From NCBI RefSeq assembly GCF_902459705.1, contig NZ_CABPRU010000007.1:124001-188000 (forward strand): 64,000 nucleotides of DNA, written 5' to 3'. The notes beneath the pieces are model-generated. The model searched no databases and was not told the DNA's origin. It saw only the letters and a program-made list of their open reading frames with translations. The stretch is from Pandoraea terrigena. GTDB taxonomy: Bacteria > Pseudomonadota > Gammaproteobacteria > Burkholderiales > Burkholderiaceae. Shown piece after piece: positions 26,491 through 35,204 of the stretch (the stretch's first letter is position 1; every line of letters begins with the position of its first letter). The translations under genes were made by a program, and so were the position numbers.

Positions 26491-27499
26491 CCCCCGAAGA
26501 TGCGAAACTGTCGGTGGAAAGGCGATCGGCAGCAAGCCCGAGCGCCATGCAAGCCTGCACGCACGCCCGAACAAAACCTGGGGAGCCGCTGATGACGGCT
26601 CGGTGCGACGCCATGGATGAAAATGTCTGTTGAATCCACAACGGCGCGAGCATCGGCTCGGCGGTATAGCGGCTGACTTCTTCCGTCACGACAATCTGGT
26701 ACCGGAAATGTTGATAACGACGCGTGAGCGTCTCCAATCGATCGAGTGCGAAGATCTCCTGCACTTCCCGAACAGAGAGCATCAGCAGCATTGCGTCGCT
26801 GACGCCACGCGCCAGCGCATCCTCGAAGATGGCGAGCACCGGGGCAAGCCCCGTTCCGCCAGCCAAGCCGACGACAGGCCCGTCCCCCTGCGGCAGTCGG
26901 CACGTGCCAAACGGTCCGCGCACCTGAATCCGATCTCCGACCTTCAGTTCGTCGTGAATGAAACCACTCGCTAGTCCAGACGGATGACGCGAGACGAACA
27001 GCTCCAGAATGCCAGTGTTCTCATCGGCAGCCGCCAGGCTGTACATACGGTTGGGGGCAACTCCCGGGATCGCAACCTCGACGTAGGCGCCAGCGGGATA
27101 GGTAAAACCGGCATCGACCGGCGCCGCCAAGACGACTCGCTTGACTTTAGGCGTCAGATTCACGGTGCTCAAGACTTCAGAGGAAAACACCGTTGGGGTC
27201 TGAGCGTCGACATCGTCGCCCACGGGGAGCTCGATCTTCAATGTTGGCGTCAATGCCCGAGCCTGACACAGCAAACAATAGCCCTGCGCTTTCTCGTCAT
27301 CCGAGATAGCCAGCCCCAACGACCAGCCATGATCGACGGCCCCCTGCGCAACCTTGACCTTGCAGGTCCCACAGGATGCGCCTCGGCATTGATGCGGCAG
27401 CGCAATCCCCTGGGCCAGTGCACCATCGAGAATGATGTCCGCCTGATTGACCGAGAATTTCGCCCCGGTGTTAAGCACCGTAACTTCACAAGTTGTCAT
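26444..27499 (-). CDS. 2Fe-2S / FAD / NAD(P)H oxygenase reductase
   Basis: A 351-residue reductase. An N-terminal plant-type ferredoxin domain has CRGASCGTC plus a later CLLC cysteine pair (residues about 38-76). An FAD domain with RMYSLA and an NAD(P) domain with GLAGGTGLAP follow. It should carry electrons from NAD(P)H to the diiron oxygenase encoded just upstream (120 bp). The last ~16 residues are encoded by the antisense of an IS3-family relic, so the native C-terminus was probably replaced or slightly shortened. The usual conserved ending is hard to see, and activity may still be normal. Confidence 0.85.
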   Translation of the reverse strand: MTTCEVTVLNTGAKFSVNQADIILDGALAQGIALPHQCRGASCGTCKVKVAQGAVDHGWSLGLAISDDEKAQGYCLLCQARALTPTLKIELPVGDDVDAQTPTVFSSEVLSTVNLTPKVKRVVLAAPVDAGFTYPAGAYVEVAIPGVAPNRMYSLAAADENTGILELFVSRHPSGLASGFIHDELKVGDRIQVRGPFGTCRLPQGDGPVVGLAGGTGLAPVLAIFEDALARGVSDAMLLMLSVREVQEIFALDRLETLTRRYQHFRYQIVVTEEVSRYTAEPMLAPLWIQQTFSSMASHRAVISGSPGFVRACVQACMALGLAADRLSTDSFASSGAASGTCTPSHLLGDR

Positions 27500-27619
27500 G
27501 ACGTCAAACCTATAGTTGGTCCGGCACCGTTTCGCTGCCGGACCTCATTTCACGGCACATCGATGCGCGATCACCGCCAGTGCAGTTGCCGGACGATCGC
27601 TGCGAATGCGTGGTTTCGA

Positions 27620-28705
27620 TTAGAAGATGGGGATGACCTTCTCCGGGTCGTAAACCACCTCCTTGCCACTGATGCCCACCTCCGGCAACGCGGGAAACTC
27701 GATGCCGTACGGATCCAGATTCGCCTTCATCCGCAAAACGGCGGTGCGCCAGTTCTCGACACGCTCGTCCAATGTGAGCACGCCGAACCCGGCGGATCGG
27801 GCCACGTCCTCCAAAGACCGCTGTGCCGGGATGAACGTCGGCGGAAGGTCCCAGAACTGTGCGGGCGGTTCGTGCAAGATGCCCGACAGGAAGACGAAGC
27901 CGGCGCGCAGTTGAATCGAGATCATCTCCTTGTCTTCCTCGCTCAAGTGCGGAAGTAGCTTCTGAAGCACCGTGAGGCAGATTCCAAGATGACGTCCCTC
28001 ATCCTGTCCGATTCGGCGGAAAGCTTCCTTGAACACCGGAATTTCCGTCTTTTGGTACATCCCATGGAACAGCGTGGAAGATGCAACTTCCCCGAACAGG
28101 AACGATGTGAAGAGAATCGGTAACGGATACTTGTCCACGGCCTTGTTAAAGCCGGTCCAGTATCGTGAACCGTTGTAGTACAGCCACTGCACGTTATTTC
28201 TCGCGAGCTTTCCTAGTGCTGTTTCGGGCTCGTAGCCCAGCGGTCCGCCAGGTGTCAGCAGACGAATCGCGCGACCACAAACCTCCTCGTGATTCATCTC
28301 GTCTCTGACCACCGAGAAGAAGCATTTTCGAATGGGGTCTTCTTGCTTGCTTTCGTAGGTGTGAATCATGGCTCGCGCAAACACCGTCGGCCCGGACCCG
28401 TCGAAGACCGATAACAATGCGAACCAGTAGGCAATGGCATAGCGCTGGTCGAGCGTAAATGCATTGACGTCCAACGTATCCCAAGGCAAGGTGTGCGGCG
28501 ACCATCCCGGATCCCGGGCCGTATCGTAGATGTCATATAGCTTCGGCGTCTCGACGTTCCATTCGAGCGGGAAGATATTCTTCGGATCGATCGCCGGAGC
28601 CGCTGTCGTCGAGAACAGCAATTCGTCCGGCGCCGGCATTTCATCAAGCAGGACCGGCGGCGGCGAAATCTGCTCGGCCAACTGATCGCAATTGGATTGG
28701 GTCAT
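27620..28705 (-). CDS. Diiron (ferritin-like) oxygenase
   Basis: A 361-residue protein with two diiron half-sites in the order expected for ferritin-like monooxygenases: RDEMNHEE (ExxH, about residue 140) and GQDEGRHLG (DExxH, about residue 230). Additional carboxylates are in the helices before each. Its length resembles AurF/CmlA-type and other non-heme diiron oxygenases, but I cannot place it in a named family. With the reductase next door it should hydroxylate or epoxidise an organic substrate, perhaps a CoA thioester given the neighbours. ATG 28705 has the ribosome site AGGAGAA. An operator-like site lies 55 bp upstream. Confidence 0.75.
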   Translation of the reverse strand: MTQSNCDQLAEQISPPPVLLDEMPAPDELLFSTTAAPAIDPKNIFPLEWNVETPKLYDIYDTARDPGWSPHTLPWDTLDVNAFTLDQRYAIAYWFALLSVFDGSGPTVFARAMIHTYESKQEDPIRKCFFSVVRDEMNHEEVCGRAIRLLTPGGPLGYEPETALGKLARNNVQWLYYNGSRYWTGFNKAVDKYPLPILFTSFLFGEVASSTLFHGMYQKTEIPVFKEAFRRIGQDEGRHLGICLTVLQKLLPHLSEEDKEMISIQLRAGFVFLSGILHEPPAQFWDLPPTFIPAQRSLEDVARSAGFGVLTLDERVENWRTAVLRMKANLDPYGIEFPALPEVGISGKEVVYDPEKVIPIF

Positions 28706-28759
28706 TAAGATTCTCCTGATAGTGGGAAAACTACGATTCACGTATTGGATAATTAAATT

Positions 28760-28783
28760 ATCCATCTAGACGGGTAATTAATT
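28760..28783. promoter_or_regulatory. Operator-like site, copy 1, upstream of the diiron oxygenase gene
   Basis: The sequence follows the pattern ATCCRTCTRGACGG-NN-AATTAATT and is nearly identical to the site at 35205-35228, in the same orientation. Its core CCATC-TA-GACGG is an imperfect palindrome. It partly overlaps the stop codon of the racemase gene and lies 55 bp before the diiron oxygenase ATG. A second perfect palindrome, GGATAATT-A-AATTATCC, is next to it at 28747-28763. It is the likely binding site of the TetR protein at 35239-35826. Confidence 0.6.
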
Positions 28784-29720
28784 AACCGTGTTTTACCTCG
28801 GTTAAGCAGCATGGGGCAGAGAGCGACAAGGCCTCCCATTCCGACGCACCTTTACTGCGGAGGACTTGCTCGACAATTTGATGACAGCGGCCATCGCTCT
28901 CACGGGTGTCGAATTGATGCCGAATCAGTTCCGGGCAGCCGATAAGTGTGCAAAATCGCGCCCAGAATTTGGGTTCAAGCGCCCCCAGTGCAAGCATCGT
29001 GTTGTCGGCGGCTTCGTAAATGCGATAGCACGGAAAATCTCCCGATAGAAAGGCGCTGAAACGATCGTCCGGAACTTGGCGCGCGACGTCCGCCAGGAGA
29101 TTCAAGCCTTCAAGCACATCGGCGATGCAGATCTCGATATGCCTTCCGGTCCCCGACTTCGATCTTGCGTAGAGCGCAGCGAGTACTTCCGCTTCGGCGG
29201 CCAGCACGCCGCCCGCGATGTCGCCGACGGGAAAGGTCGGAAGCTTTCGCCACGGCGAAAGACCGAGCGCGTGCGCCAAACCACTGGCCGCAAGGAAATT
29301 GATGTCATGGCCCGGCAAGGCGGCGGCATCTGCGTTGCCACCCAACCCTACGATGGCGCAGTAGACGAGTTCCGCGTTGCGATCCCGCAGATTGCCTGAA
29401 TCGATACCCAGCTTGCTGAGCGTCCCGGGCAGAAAGCTGTCGATCACGACGTCGGCTATCTCGCATTCGCTCAGCGCGCGACGGCGTTGAACCTCATCCG
29501 TCAGGTCGAGCGAAAGCACCTCGCTGCCTGCGTGAAGCCACGCATGCAATACCGGCGTGCCATCCGCGTCGACAAACATGCTTCGTGTGGGATCGCCCGC
29601 CGGCGGTTCGATATGCAGCACCTCCGCCCCTTTGTTCTTCAGGCGCATGGACAGCATCGGGCCCGGCAGATTGAGGCCGAAATTCACGACTTTCACGCCT
29701 TTGAGGGGAAACAGGTTCAC
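28782..29720 (-). CDS. Alpha-methylacyl-CoA racemase-like class III CoA transferase, C-terminally short
   Basis: A 312-residue CaiB/BaiF-fold protein with the racemase hallmarks: GHDINF (His about 138), PVGDIAGG (Asp about 167) and ALEPKFW (Glu about 249), matching the catalytic residues of alpha-methylacyl-CoA racemase. Members epimerise 2-methyl-branched acyl-CoAs. Intact family members are about 360 residues; here the frame stops soon after SEWEAL, so roughly 50 C-terminal residues are missing and an operator-like sequence begins there. It starts with GTG, overlapping the upstream CoA transferase stop by one base (TAGTG). Whether it is still active is uncertain. Confidence 0.78.
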   Translation of the reverse strand: MNLFPLKGVKVVNFGLNLPGPMLSMRLKNKGAEVLHIEPPAGDPTRSMFVDADGTPVLHAWLHAGSEVLSLDLTDEVQRRRALSECEIADVVIDSFLPGTLSKLGIDSGNLRDRNAELVYCAIVGLGGNADAAALPGHDINFLAASGLAHALGLSPWRKLPTFPVGDIAGGVLAAEAEVLAALYARSKSGTGRHIEICIADVLEGLNLLADVARQVPDDRFSAFLSGDFPCYRIYEAADNTMLALGALEPKFWARFCTLIGCPELIRHQFDTRESDGRCHQIVEQVLRSKGASEWEALSLSAPCCLTEVKHG

Positions 29721-30910
29721 TATGCCCCCCTCATGGCCGTAGGAACGGCGCCGGTCGCCAACAACAGCGCAATCCTATTCTCGTCGTATCCCATTCCCTC
29801 GAGAATTTGCCGCGCATGCTCAGCAAACATCGGCGGTGGCGTCCGATACCGTGCAGCGGTTTCCGAGAGTTTGACTGGCGATCCGGTTCCGACATAGTCA
29901 CCGATCTCCACGACCATATCGCGATGCCGGGTATGTGGGTGTGCTGCGACTGCCGCCGTATCGACAACCGCGCCGCACGGAACTCCGGCCTGCATCAGCG
30001 TCTCGGCAAGAACAACACCCTCAACGTCCTCGATTCGCTGCTCGATGGCCGCCCGAAGCGCCTGGCTGTGCTCGAGTCGAAGCGCATTGGTCAGGAATCG
30101 CGGGTCATTCGCCAAGGCGGCGTCGCCAATGATGTCCGCGAACGTTGCAAACTGGCGGTCGTTCCCGATGGCCAGGAAGATCGGTACGGTCGCCGTTGAA
30201 AACATATCGTAGGGACAAATGTTTGGATGCGCGTTTCCGGAACGCGCTGCCGATTTTCCCGACAGGTGAAAGTTCGGCAAATGCGGATGCATCAGCGAAA
30301 CACCCGAGTCATACAGCGTCGCTTCGACAAACTGCCCGCGCCCGGAAGATTCACGTGCGTGTACGGCAAGCAAAATGGCAATCACGGCATTCATGCCGGT
30401 GACGATGTCGATGACGGGAACGCCCATTCGAAGCGGCTGGGCGCCCTTTTCTCCGTTGACCGACATCAAGCCCGACATCGCCTGCACTACGGCGTCGTAC
30501 CCCGGCATGGAGCCAAGCGGTCCTGTCGCACCAAATCCCGACACTCGGCAGTGAATCAACCGCGGAAAGCGCTTGGATAGCGTCTGCTCGAATCCGAGTC
30601 CCCATCGCTCCATCGTTCCCGGCTTGAAGTTCTCGACGAGCACGTCGGCATCCGCCAACATATCGAGCAAGACGTCTTTGGCCTGGGGTTGCGTCAGATC
30701 CAGCGCCATCCCCAGCTTGTTGCGATTAACGCCGATGAAATAGGAAGACGCGTCTTGCTTGAACGGCGGGCCCCAACCTCGGGTCTCGTCACCCTGCGGC
30801 GGCTCCACCTTGATCACCGTGGCACCGTGATCGGCCAATAGCTGCGTGCAGAACGGTCCGCCCAGCACGCGTGAGAGATCGATGACTTTCAGCCCGTGTA
30901 GAGACGTCAT
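29720..30910 (-). CDS. Class III CoA transferase (CaiB/BaiF)
   Basis: A 396-residue CaiB/BaiF CoA transferase. The start LKVIDLSRVLGGPF, the NxNKLGMALDL segment (RNKLGMALDL) and PVIDIVTGMNA, with the catalytic Asp at about 168, are typical. It would move CoA between a donor thioester and a carboxylic acid. It overlaps the CoA ligase gene upstream by ATGA and the racemase-like gene downstream by one base. Having both a ligase and a CoA transferase suggests either two entry substrates or CoA recycling at the end of the pathway. Confidence 0.87.
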   Translation of the reverse strand: MTSLHGLKVIDLSRVLGGPFCTQLLADHGATVIKVEPPQGDETRGWGPPFKQDASSYFIGVNRNKLGMALDLTQPQAKDVLLDMLADADVLVENFKPGTMERWGLGFEQTLSKRFPRLIHCRVSGFGATGPLGSMPGYDAVVQAMSGLMSVNGEKGAQPLRMGVPVIDIVTGMNAVIAILLAVHARESSGRGQFVEATLYDSGVSLMHPHLPNFHLSGKSAARSGNAHPNICPYDMFSTATVPIFLAIGNDRQFATFADIIGDAALANDPRFLTNALRLEHSQALRAAIEQRIEDVEGVVLAETLMQAGVPCGAVVDTAAVAAHPHTRHRDMVVEIGDYVGTGSPVKLSETAARYRTPPPMFAEHARQILEGMGYDENRIALLLATGAVPTAMRGA

Positions 30911-32262
30911 AGCGCCCCCTCCTTACCCACCGACGCCGGGCGTTCAACAACGCGCACGGCCTTTGACTCGTACCTGGGTAACGTGCCTTCCTCGTGACAG
31001 ACCACCGTGCAGGATAAACCGAGACGCGCCTTGAGCTTCGTCCGAGCCTCCTTCTCCAGTGCTTCGCGCGTCGCGGCGGCGTTCGCCACGCGCTCAATGG
31101 CGACCTCAACTGTGTCAAGGCTGTCAGCGCGTTTGTCCACGTAGATTTGCCATGCCTCTTTGATCGTTCCATCGAGGCCCGTGATGACGTCTTCGATCTG
31201 CGACGGATACACCATCACGCCGCGCACTTTCAGCATGTCGTCGGATCGCCCGACGATACGGCCGATCAACGGGAATCCGCGCCTGCCGCAAGGACAATCG
31301 AAGGGATGCGCCGACAAACGGACCAGGTCGCGAGTGCGCCATCGAACGACAGGGGACGCTTCCTTGTCGAGCGTGGTGATGACAATCTCTCCGATCTGCC
31401 CCGGCGCTACGGGTTGCAGTGTGACCGGATCGAGGATCTCCGTCATGACCGAGTCGTCGTTGATGAGATGCATCTCATCCGATTCGTGAGAATGCTCACA
31501 CGAGATGGAGAGAATTGGACCACCGGCCTCCGTCGAACCATAGATATTGTGGGCGACGAATCCCGGCGGCATCATGCCCTCGAGCTCCCTGCGAAATGAC
31601 GTCGATACTGATTGACCGCCGAACAGACCACACCGCAGACGCCAGTCCTTCTTCGGATCGATGCCGGCCTTCTGCGCAAGCGAAATGAGCGTCATTAGCC
31701 ACAGCGGTGACATGGTTGTCGCCGTGTACGCATGATCGCGAAGCCATTGAACGACCAAGTCGCCGCGTCCAGGCCCCACCGGGAAATTCACGGCGCCATA
31801 CGCATGTAGCGCCTGATCCATGGATGTGCCGCCGATCCACAAGCCATATCCATAGCCCTGGTAGACGCGATCGCCGGGAGCAATGCCAACCGTTCTGAAG
31901 ATTCGACTCAACTGCTTGACGATCGTATGCTCCCAATCGTGCCGGGTGAACCCAAAGAGCACGGGCAGCCCGGTGGTCCCGGACGTTGCACAGAACCGGG
32001 CGATTTGCTCCAGCGGCACGGTCAGGAACGGGTAGGGATAGTGCGAACGCAAGTCTGCTTTTTCCAGCGTGGGCAGCGCACTCAATGCCTGACGATCCGC
32101 CAGGTCATTCGGGGTAAGCCCCGCCCGCTTGAAATGATCCATCCAGGCGGGGAACGCAGACAGTCGTGTGCCAAGCGACGCCAGCTTTCTGTCTTGCGTG
32201 GCAAGCACGTCCTCGCGACACGCGAAGTCGCCTTGCAAGTGTTCCGATTCGACTGCCTCCAT
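30907..32262 (-). CDS. Phenylacetate-CoA ligase (PaaK)-like acyl-CoA synthetase
   Basis: A 451-residue adenylate-forming enzyme of the PaaK type. The P-loop-like CATSGTTGLPV is at about residue 97, followed by YGSTEAGGP, RTRDLVRL and GRSDDMLKVRGVMVYPSQIE; a CPCG pair precedes the last. It should activate an aryl or arylalkyl acid to its CoA ester with ATP. I choose ATG 32262 because AAGGAGA lies at the right distance; an ATG six codons earlier (32280) lacks a ribosome site. It is the first gene after a 155-bp gap within the cluster and overlaps the CoA transferase by ATGA. Confidence 0.87.
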   Translation of the reverse strand: MEAVESEHLQGDFACREDVLATQDRKLASLGTRLSAFPAWMDHFKRAGLTPNDLADRQALSALPTLEKADLRSHYPYPFLTVPLEQIARFCATSGTTGLPVLFGFTRHDWEHTIVKQLSRIFRTVGIAPGDRVYQGYGYGLWIGGTSMDQALHAYGAVNFPVGPGRGDLVVQWLRDHAYTATTMSPLWLMTLISLAQKAGIDPKKDWRLRCGLFGGQSVSTSFRRELEGMMPPGFVAHNIYGSTEAGGPILSISCEHSHESDEMHLINDDSVMTEILDPVTLQPVAPGQIGEIVITTLDKEASPVVRWRTRDLVRLSAHPFDCPCGRRGFPLIGRIVGRSDDMLKVRGVMVYPSQIEDVITGLDGTIKEAWQIYVDKRADSLDTVEVAIERVANAAATREALEKEARTKLKARLGLSCTVVCHEEGTLPRYESKAVRVVERPASVGKEGAL

Positions 32263-32417
32263 GACTGTCTCCTTGTCCATCTTGGATTGGACATTATTTA
32301 TTTGGCTTGGCCGGCCATTGTGGGGAACGCTGCTACACAATCGCGCCATCGCCACTGGCTCGATCACAACGATTCGTGGGTCGACACCACGACAAGTACG
32401 CGAAGCATCCAGCCGCC

Positions 32418-33572
32418 TTATAACGACGCTTGCGTGCCAAAAATGGCTGTTGAATGACTCGACATGTAACCGCCAGGTGCGTGGGCTAGTGCGATCTCCG
32501 CGCCGCTCACCTGGCGTGCTCCGCAGTCCCCGCGCAGTTGCAGAACCGACTCGATGATTGTGTAGATCCCGAACATTCCGGGATGCCCGAATGACAATCC
32601 GCCGCCGTTGGTGTTCATGGGAAACGCGCCTCCCGGGTCGGTGCGCCCGTCCGCCAGGAACGCACCGCCTTCCCCTTTCGCACAAAAGCCGATGTCTTCG
32701 GCGAACAGGACCGGCATGATCGTGAATGCGTCGTAGAGTTGCGCGACATGGATGTCATCCGGTGTCAGCCGAGCTTGTGAAAACGCTCGTGAAGCCGAGA
32801 TCGACGCGCCCGTCGACGTGAGATCCGTCATTTGCGCAATGCTGCGATGGGTAACCGCCTCGCCTGCGCCCAACAGATAGACGGGCGTGCGCCTGCATGA
32901 CTTTGCCCGGGCCGCCGACGTCATGATCACCGCGCCGCCGCCATCGGTGACCAGACAGCAATCGCGAACGGTAAATGGCGTGGCGACAGGTCGTGAGGAC
33001 AGCACATCCTCAACCGTGAGCGACGCTCTTTCGCTCGCCAGCGGATTCAGCGCAGCCCACTTGCGGGCGGAGACGGCCACGTTCGCCAGCTGCGTTCGCG
33101 TCGTTCCGAACTCGTACATGTGCCGCTGCGCCATCAAGGCATAGGCGGCAACCGGTCCGGGATACGCGTATGGCGTTTCGTACGGGTTGGGCTCCGAATG
33201 CGACACAAACTGCGCACCCGAGGAGCGCTGCGTGCTCCCGTAGACCACAAGCGCCACGTCGCACAGCCCTGCCGAAATGGCTGCCTGCGCGTGATTGAGA
33301 TGTGCGATAAACGACCCCCCACCGACTTGAGTGGAGTCGGTGTAGCGGGGCTGAATGCCGAGATACTCGCAAATGCTCAACGTCGGCATGAACACCTGCA
33401 GGCCCGCAGCGAAAACACCGTCGATTTCGCCCATGGCAACGCCCGAGTCTTGCAGCGCTTCAGCGACTGCCAACGCCATTGCATCTATCGGCGAACATCC
33501 TGGCGGCAGTGCCGGGAACGCACTGACGCCGACGCCGACGATCGCGGTTGAGCCACGAAGATCCTGGTTCAC
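32418..33572 (-). CDS. Thiolase-like protein without nucleophilic cysteine, possible retro-aldolase subunit
   Basis: A 384-residue thiolase-superfamily protein of the SCP2-like branch. YDAFT, NTNGGGLSFGHPG and the C-terminal HAPGGYMSSH segments are conserved. The position of the acylated Cys is occupied in the sequence QVGGGSFIAH, which has no Cys. In steroid side-chain degradation such a protein (Ltp2) works with a DUF35 partner as an aldolase rather than a thiolase. A DUF35 gene immediately precedes this one and overlaps it by GTGA. The start is GTG. Aldolase function is inferred, not shown. Confidence 0.8.
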   Translation of the reverse strand: MNQDLRGSTAIVGVGVSAFPALPPGCSPIDAMALAVAEALQDSGVAMGEIDGVFAAGLQVFMPTLSICEYLGIQPRYTDSTQVGGGSFIAHLNHAQAAISAGLCDVALVVYGSTQRSSGAQFVSHSEPNPYETPYAYPGPVAAYALMAQRHMYEFGTTRTQLANVAVSARKWAALNPLASERASLTVEDVLSSRPVATPFTVRDCCLVTDGGGAVIMTSAARAKSCRRTPVYLLGAGEAVTHRSIAQMTDLTSTGASISASRAFSQARLTPDDIHVAQLYDAFTIMPVLFAEDIGFCAKGEGGAFLADGRTDPGGAFPMNTNGGGLSFGHPGMFGIYTIIESVLQLRGDCGARQVSGAEIALAHAPGGYMSSHSTAIFGTQASL

Positions 33573-33946
33573 GAAGGCACCTCGAATACGACACGAGGTC
33601 CGGTGTCGGTTGTCTCGAAGTGGGCCCGCACCCTGGTACCGATCGGGGTGTCGGACGGTGTGCCGACGAGCGTCGACATCAACCTGAATCCTTCATCAAG
33701 TTCGACGATCGCGATCGCGTAAGGCGGCCTCGATCTGGGATGGAAATGGGTAATCGAATAGACCGTCCCCAGCCCCGCGCTTTCACGCCACTCGAGCGCG
33801 TCGGGGCGCCCGCTGGGGCCGACCTCGCGCGGGAAGAATACCGGCAAGCTGACAATCCGGTCGAATTGATACATCAACTTCCCGTTTTGCAGGCCATTCA
33901 AATACACGCTTCTCGCGGATTGCGCCGGGACGGGCCACATGATCAT
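33569..33946 (-). CDS. DUF35 OB-fold protein lacking its zinc-ribbon cysteines
   Basis: A 125-residue DUF35 protein. The C-terminal OB fold is clear (GLGTVYSITHFHP, YAIAIVELDEG, PIGTRVRAHFE). The N-terminal zinc ribbon, which in the family carries four Cys as a C-x2-C pair and a C-x2-C pair, has kept its outline (GKLMYQFD...FFPREVGPSG) but contains no Cys at all. Partner subunits of thiolase-like aldolases and hydratases belong to this family. It overlaps the hydratase gene before it (ATGA) and the thiolase-like gene after it (GTGA), so the two probably form a complex. Confidence 0.82.
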   Translation of the reverse strand: MIMWPVPAQSARSVYLNGLQNGKLMYQFDRIVSLPVFFPREVGPSGRPDALEWRESAGLGTVYSITHFHPRSRPPYAIAIVELDEGFRLMSTLVGTPSDTPIGTRVRAHFETTDTGPRVVFEVPS

Positions 33947-34716
33947 CTCCCGATAAACACGGGGGGGCGCCGCGCGATGAACGCCGCGAGGCCCTCCTTG
34001 CCATCGACCCCGCGCATTGCCTCGGCCTGTTTGACGGCTTCACGTTCCGCAACTTCGGCATACGTCGCGCTAGCGTCGAGAATTTCTTTGCTGGCGGCAA
34101 ACGCCTTGGTGGGACCGTTGGCAATTGACATCGCAAGTGCCGTGGCGACGTCATCGAGGTCCGCAGCACCTACGCTGCGGTTGACGAGTCCCATCGCGGC
34201 GGCCTCGCGCCCCGTCAGCATTCGTCCAGTGAATATCAGTTCAGCCGCTCGGTGTCGCCCAAGCCGTTCGCGGAGGTAGTAGTGTCCCCCCGAATCCATG
34301 ACCAGTCCGATTTTGCGAAAAGGACTGCCAAGCATGGCGTTATCCGCCACGACAGTGATGTCGCAGGCCAATGCCAATCCGAAGCCGAACCCCAATGCCG
34401 GCCCAGCAACAGCCGCAATCGTGGGGACAGGGCAACGTCTCACCACTTCCAGCACCGGATTGATCTTGTGCGCAAGAATGTCGTAGGTATCGTCGCGCTC
34501 GGGATCGGTGCCCTTAAGGTCGCGTCCGGCGCAGAAGGCGCCGCCTTCTCCCGAAATGAGAATGCAACGCGCGCCGACTTCCACCGCCTGTTGCACCGCC
34601 GCGCCGACGGCTGCCATCTCGTCGATGGAAAGGCTGTTCTTTGCCTCAGGCTTGTTCAAGCTGACGCGTGCCAGCGCCGATTTGACGGTGAGTCGTACGG
34701 TGCCGGACGTATTCAA
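33943..34716 (-). CDS. Enoyl-CoA hydratase/isomerase family protein
   Basis: A 257-residue crotonase-fold protein. The oxyanion-hole motifs GEGGAFCAGRDL and IAAVAGPALGFGFGLALACD and a helix with MDSGGHYYL are typical. It should hydrate or isomerise an enoyl-CoA. There is no ATG at a sensible place; TTG 34716 lies 7 nt after GGGAG and overlaps the MaoC stop as TTGA, so I take it as the start. The 3' end overlaps the DUF35 gene by ATGA. Expression of this whole block is therefore translationally coupled. Confidence 0.83.
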   Translation of the reverse strand: MNTSGTVRLTVKSALARVSLNKPEAKNSLSIDEMAAVGAAVQQAVEVGARCILISGEGGAFCAGRDLKGTDPERDDTYDILAHKINPVLEVVRRCPVPTIAAVAGPALGFGFGLALACDITVVADNAMLGSPFRKIGLVMDSGGHYYLRERLGRHRAAELIFTGRMLTGREAAAMGLVNRSVGAADLDDVATALAMSIANGPTKAFAASKEILDASATYAEVAEREAVKQAEAMRGVDGKEGLAAFIARRPPVFIGR

Positions 34717-35168
34717 TTTGCGCTCCCGCGACAGCTCATCAGAATCTGAATGTCGGTTTTGAGCAGGAGCTCGTTGTTCTGGTTGAAGACATTCCAGCCA
34801 AGTTTGAGAACGCCATCTTTTCCCGGCCGCTTGTCCGCCCGCCCGATGACTTCGCTCTCGAGCCTGATGGTGTCGCCGATGAATGTCGGCGCGACAAAGC
34901 GGAGGGCATCGGTGCCGTAGTTCGCCACGATGGCCGGCGCATCTGGCGGGACGCCGAGGCCGGCTGCGACGGCGTGCACCAGCAGCCCGGGAGCAATACG
35001 TTGACCAAAGCGCGTGCTTTGCGCGTAGTGCGCATTCGTGTGAAGCACGTACCAATCACCCGTGAGTGCGCACCACTGCACAATGTCCGTCTCGGTAATG
35101 GTTCGCCCTCTCGTGACGAACCGTTCACCCACCTCGATTTCGTCGAAGTACTTGTCCAGAAAGTTCAT
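34713..35168 (-). CDS. MaoC-like hot-dog dehydratase/hydratase
   Basis: A 151-residue hot-dog fold protein of the MaoC family. The N-terminal FDEIEVGERFVTRGRTITETDI and the hydratase-2 motif region, with DWYVLHTNAHYAQ and APGLLVHAVAAG, match R-specific enoyl-CoA hydratases, with the usual Asp/His pair. ATG 35168 gives the standard start. It is the first gene of the catabolic block; an operator-like site lies 37 bp upstream and the TetR gene is 71 bp further upstream on the same strand. Confidence 0.85.
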   Translation of the reverse strand: MNFLDKYFDEIEVGERFVTRGRTITETDIVQWCALTGDWYVLHTNAHYAQSTRFGQRIAPGLLVHAVAAGLGVPPDAPAIVANYGTDALRFVAPTFIGDTIRLESEVIGRADKRPGKDGVLKLGWNVFNQNNELLLKTDIQILMSCRGSAN

Positions 35169-35204
35169 GTCTCCGCCTCCGTATTTGAAGGCAGTATATA
35201 TATA

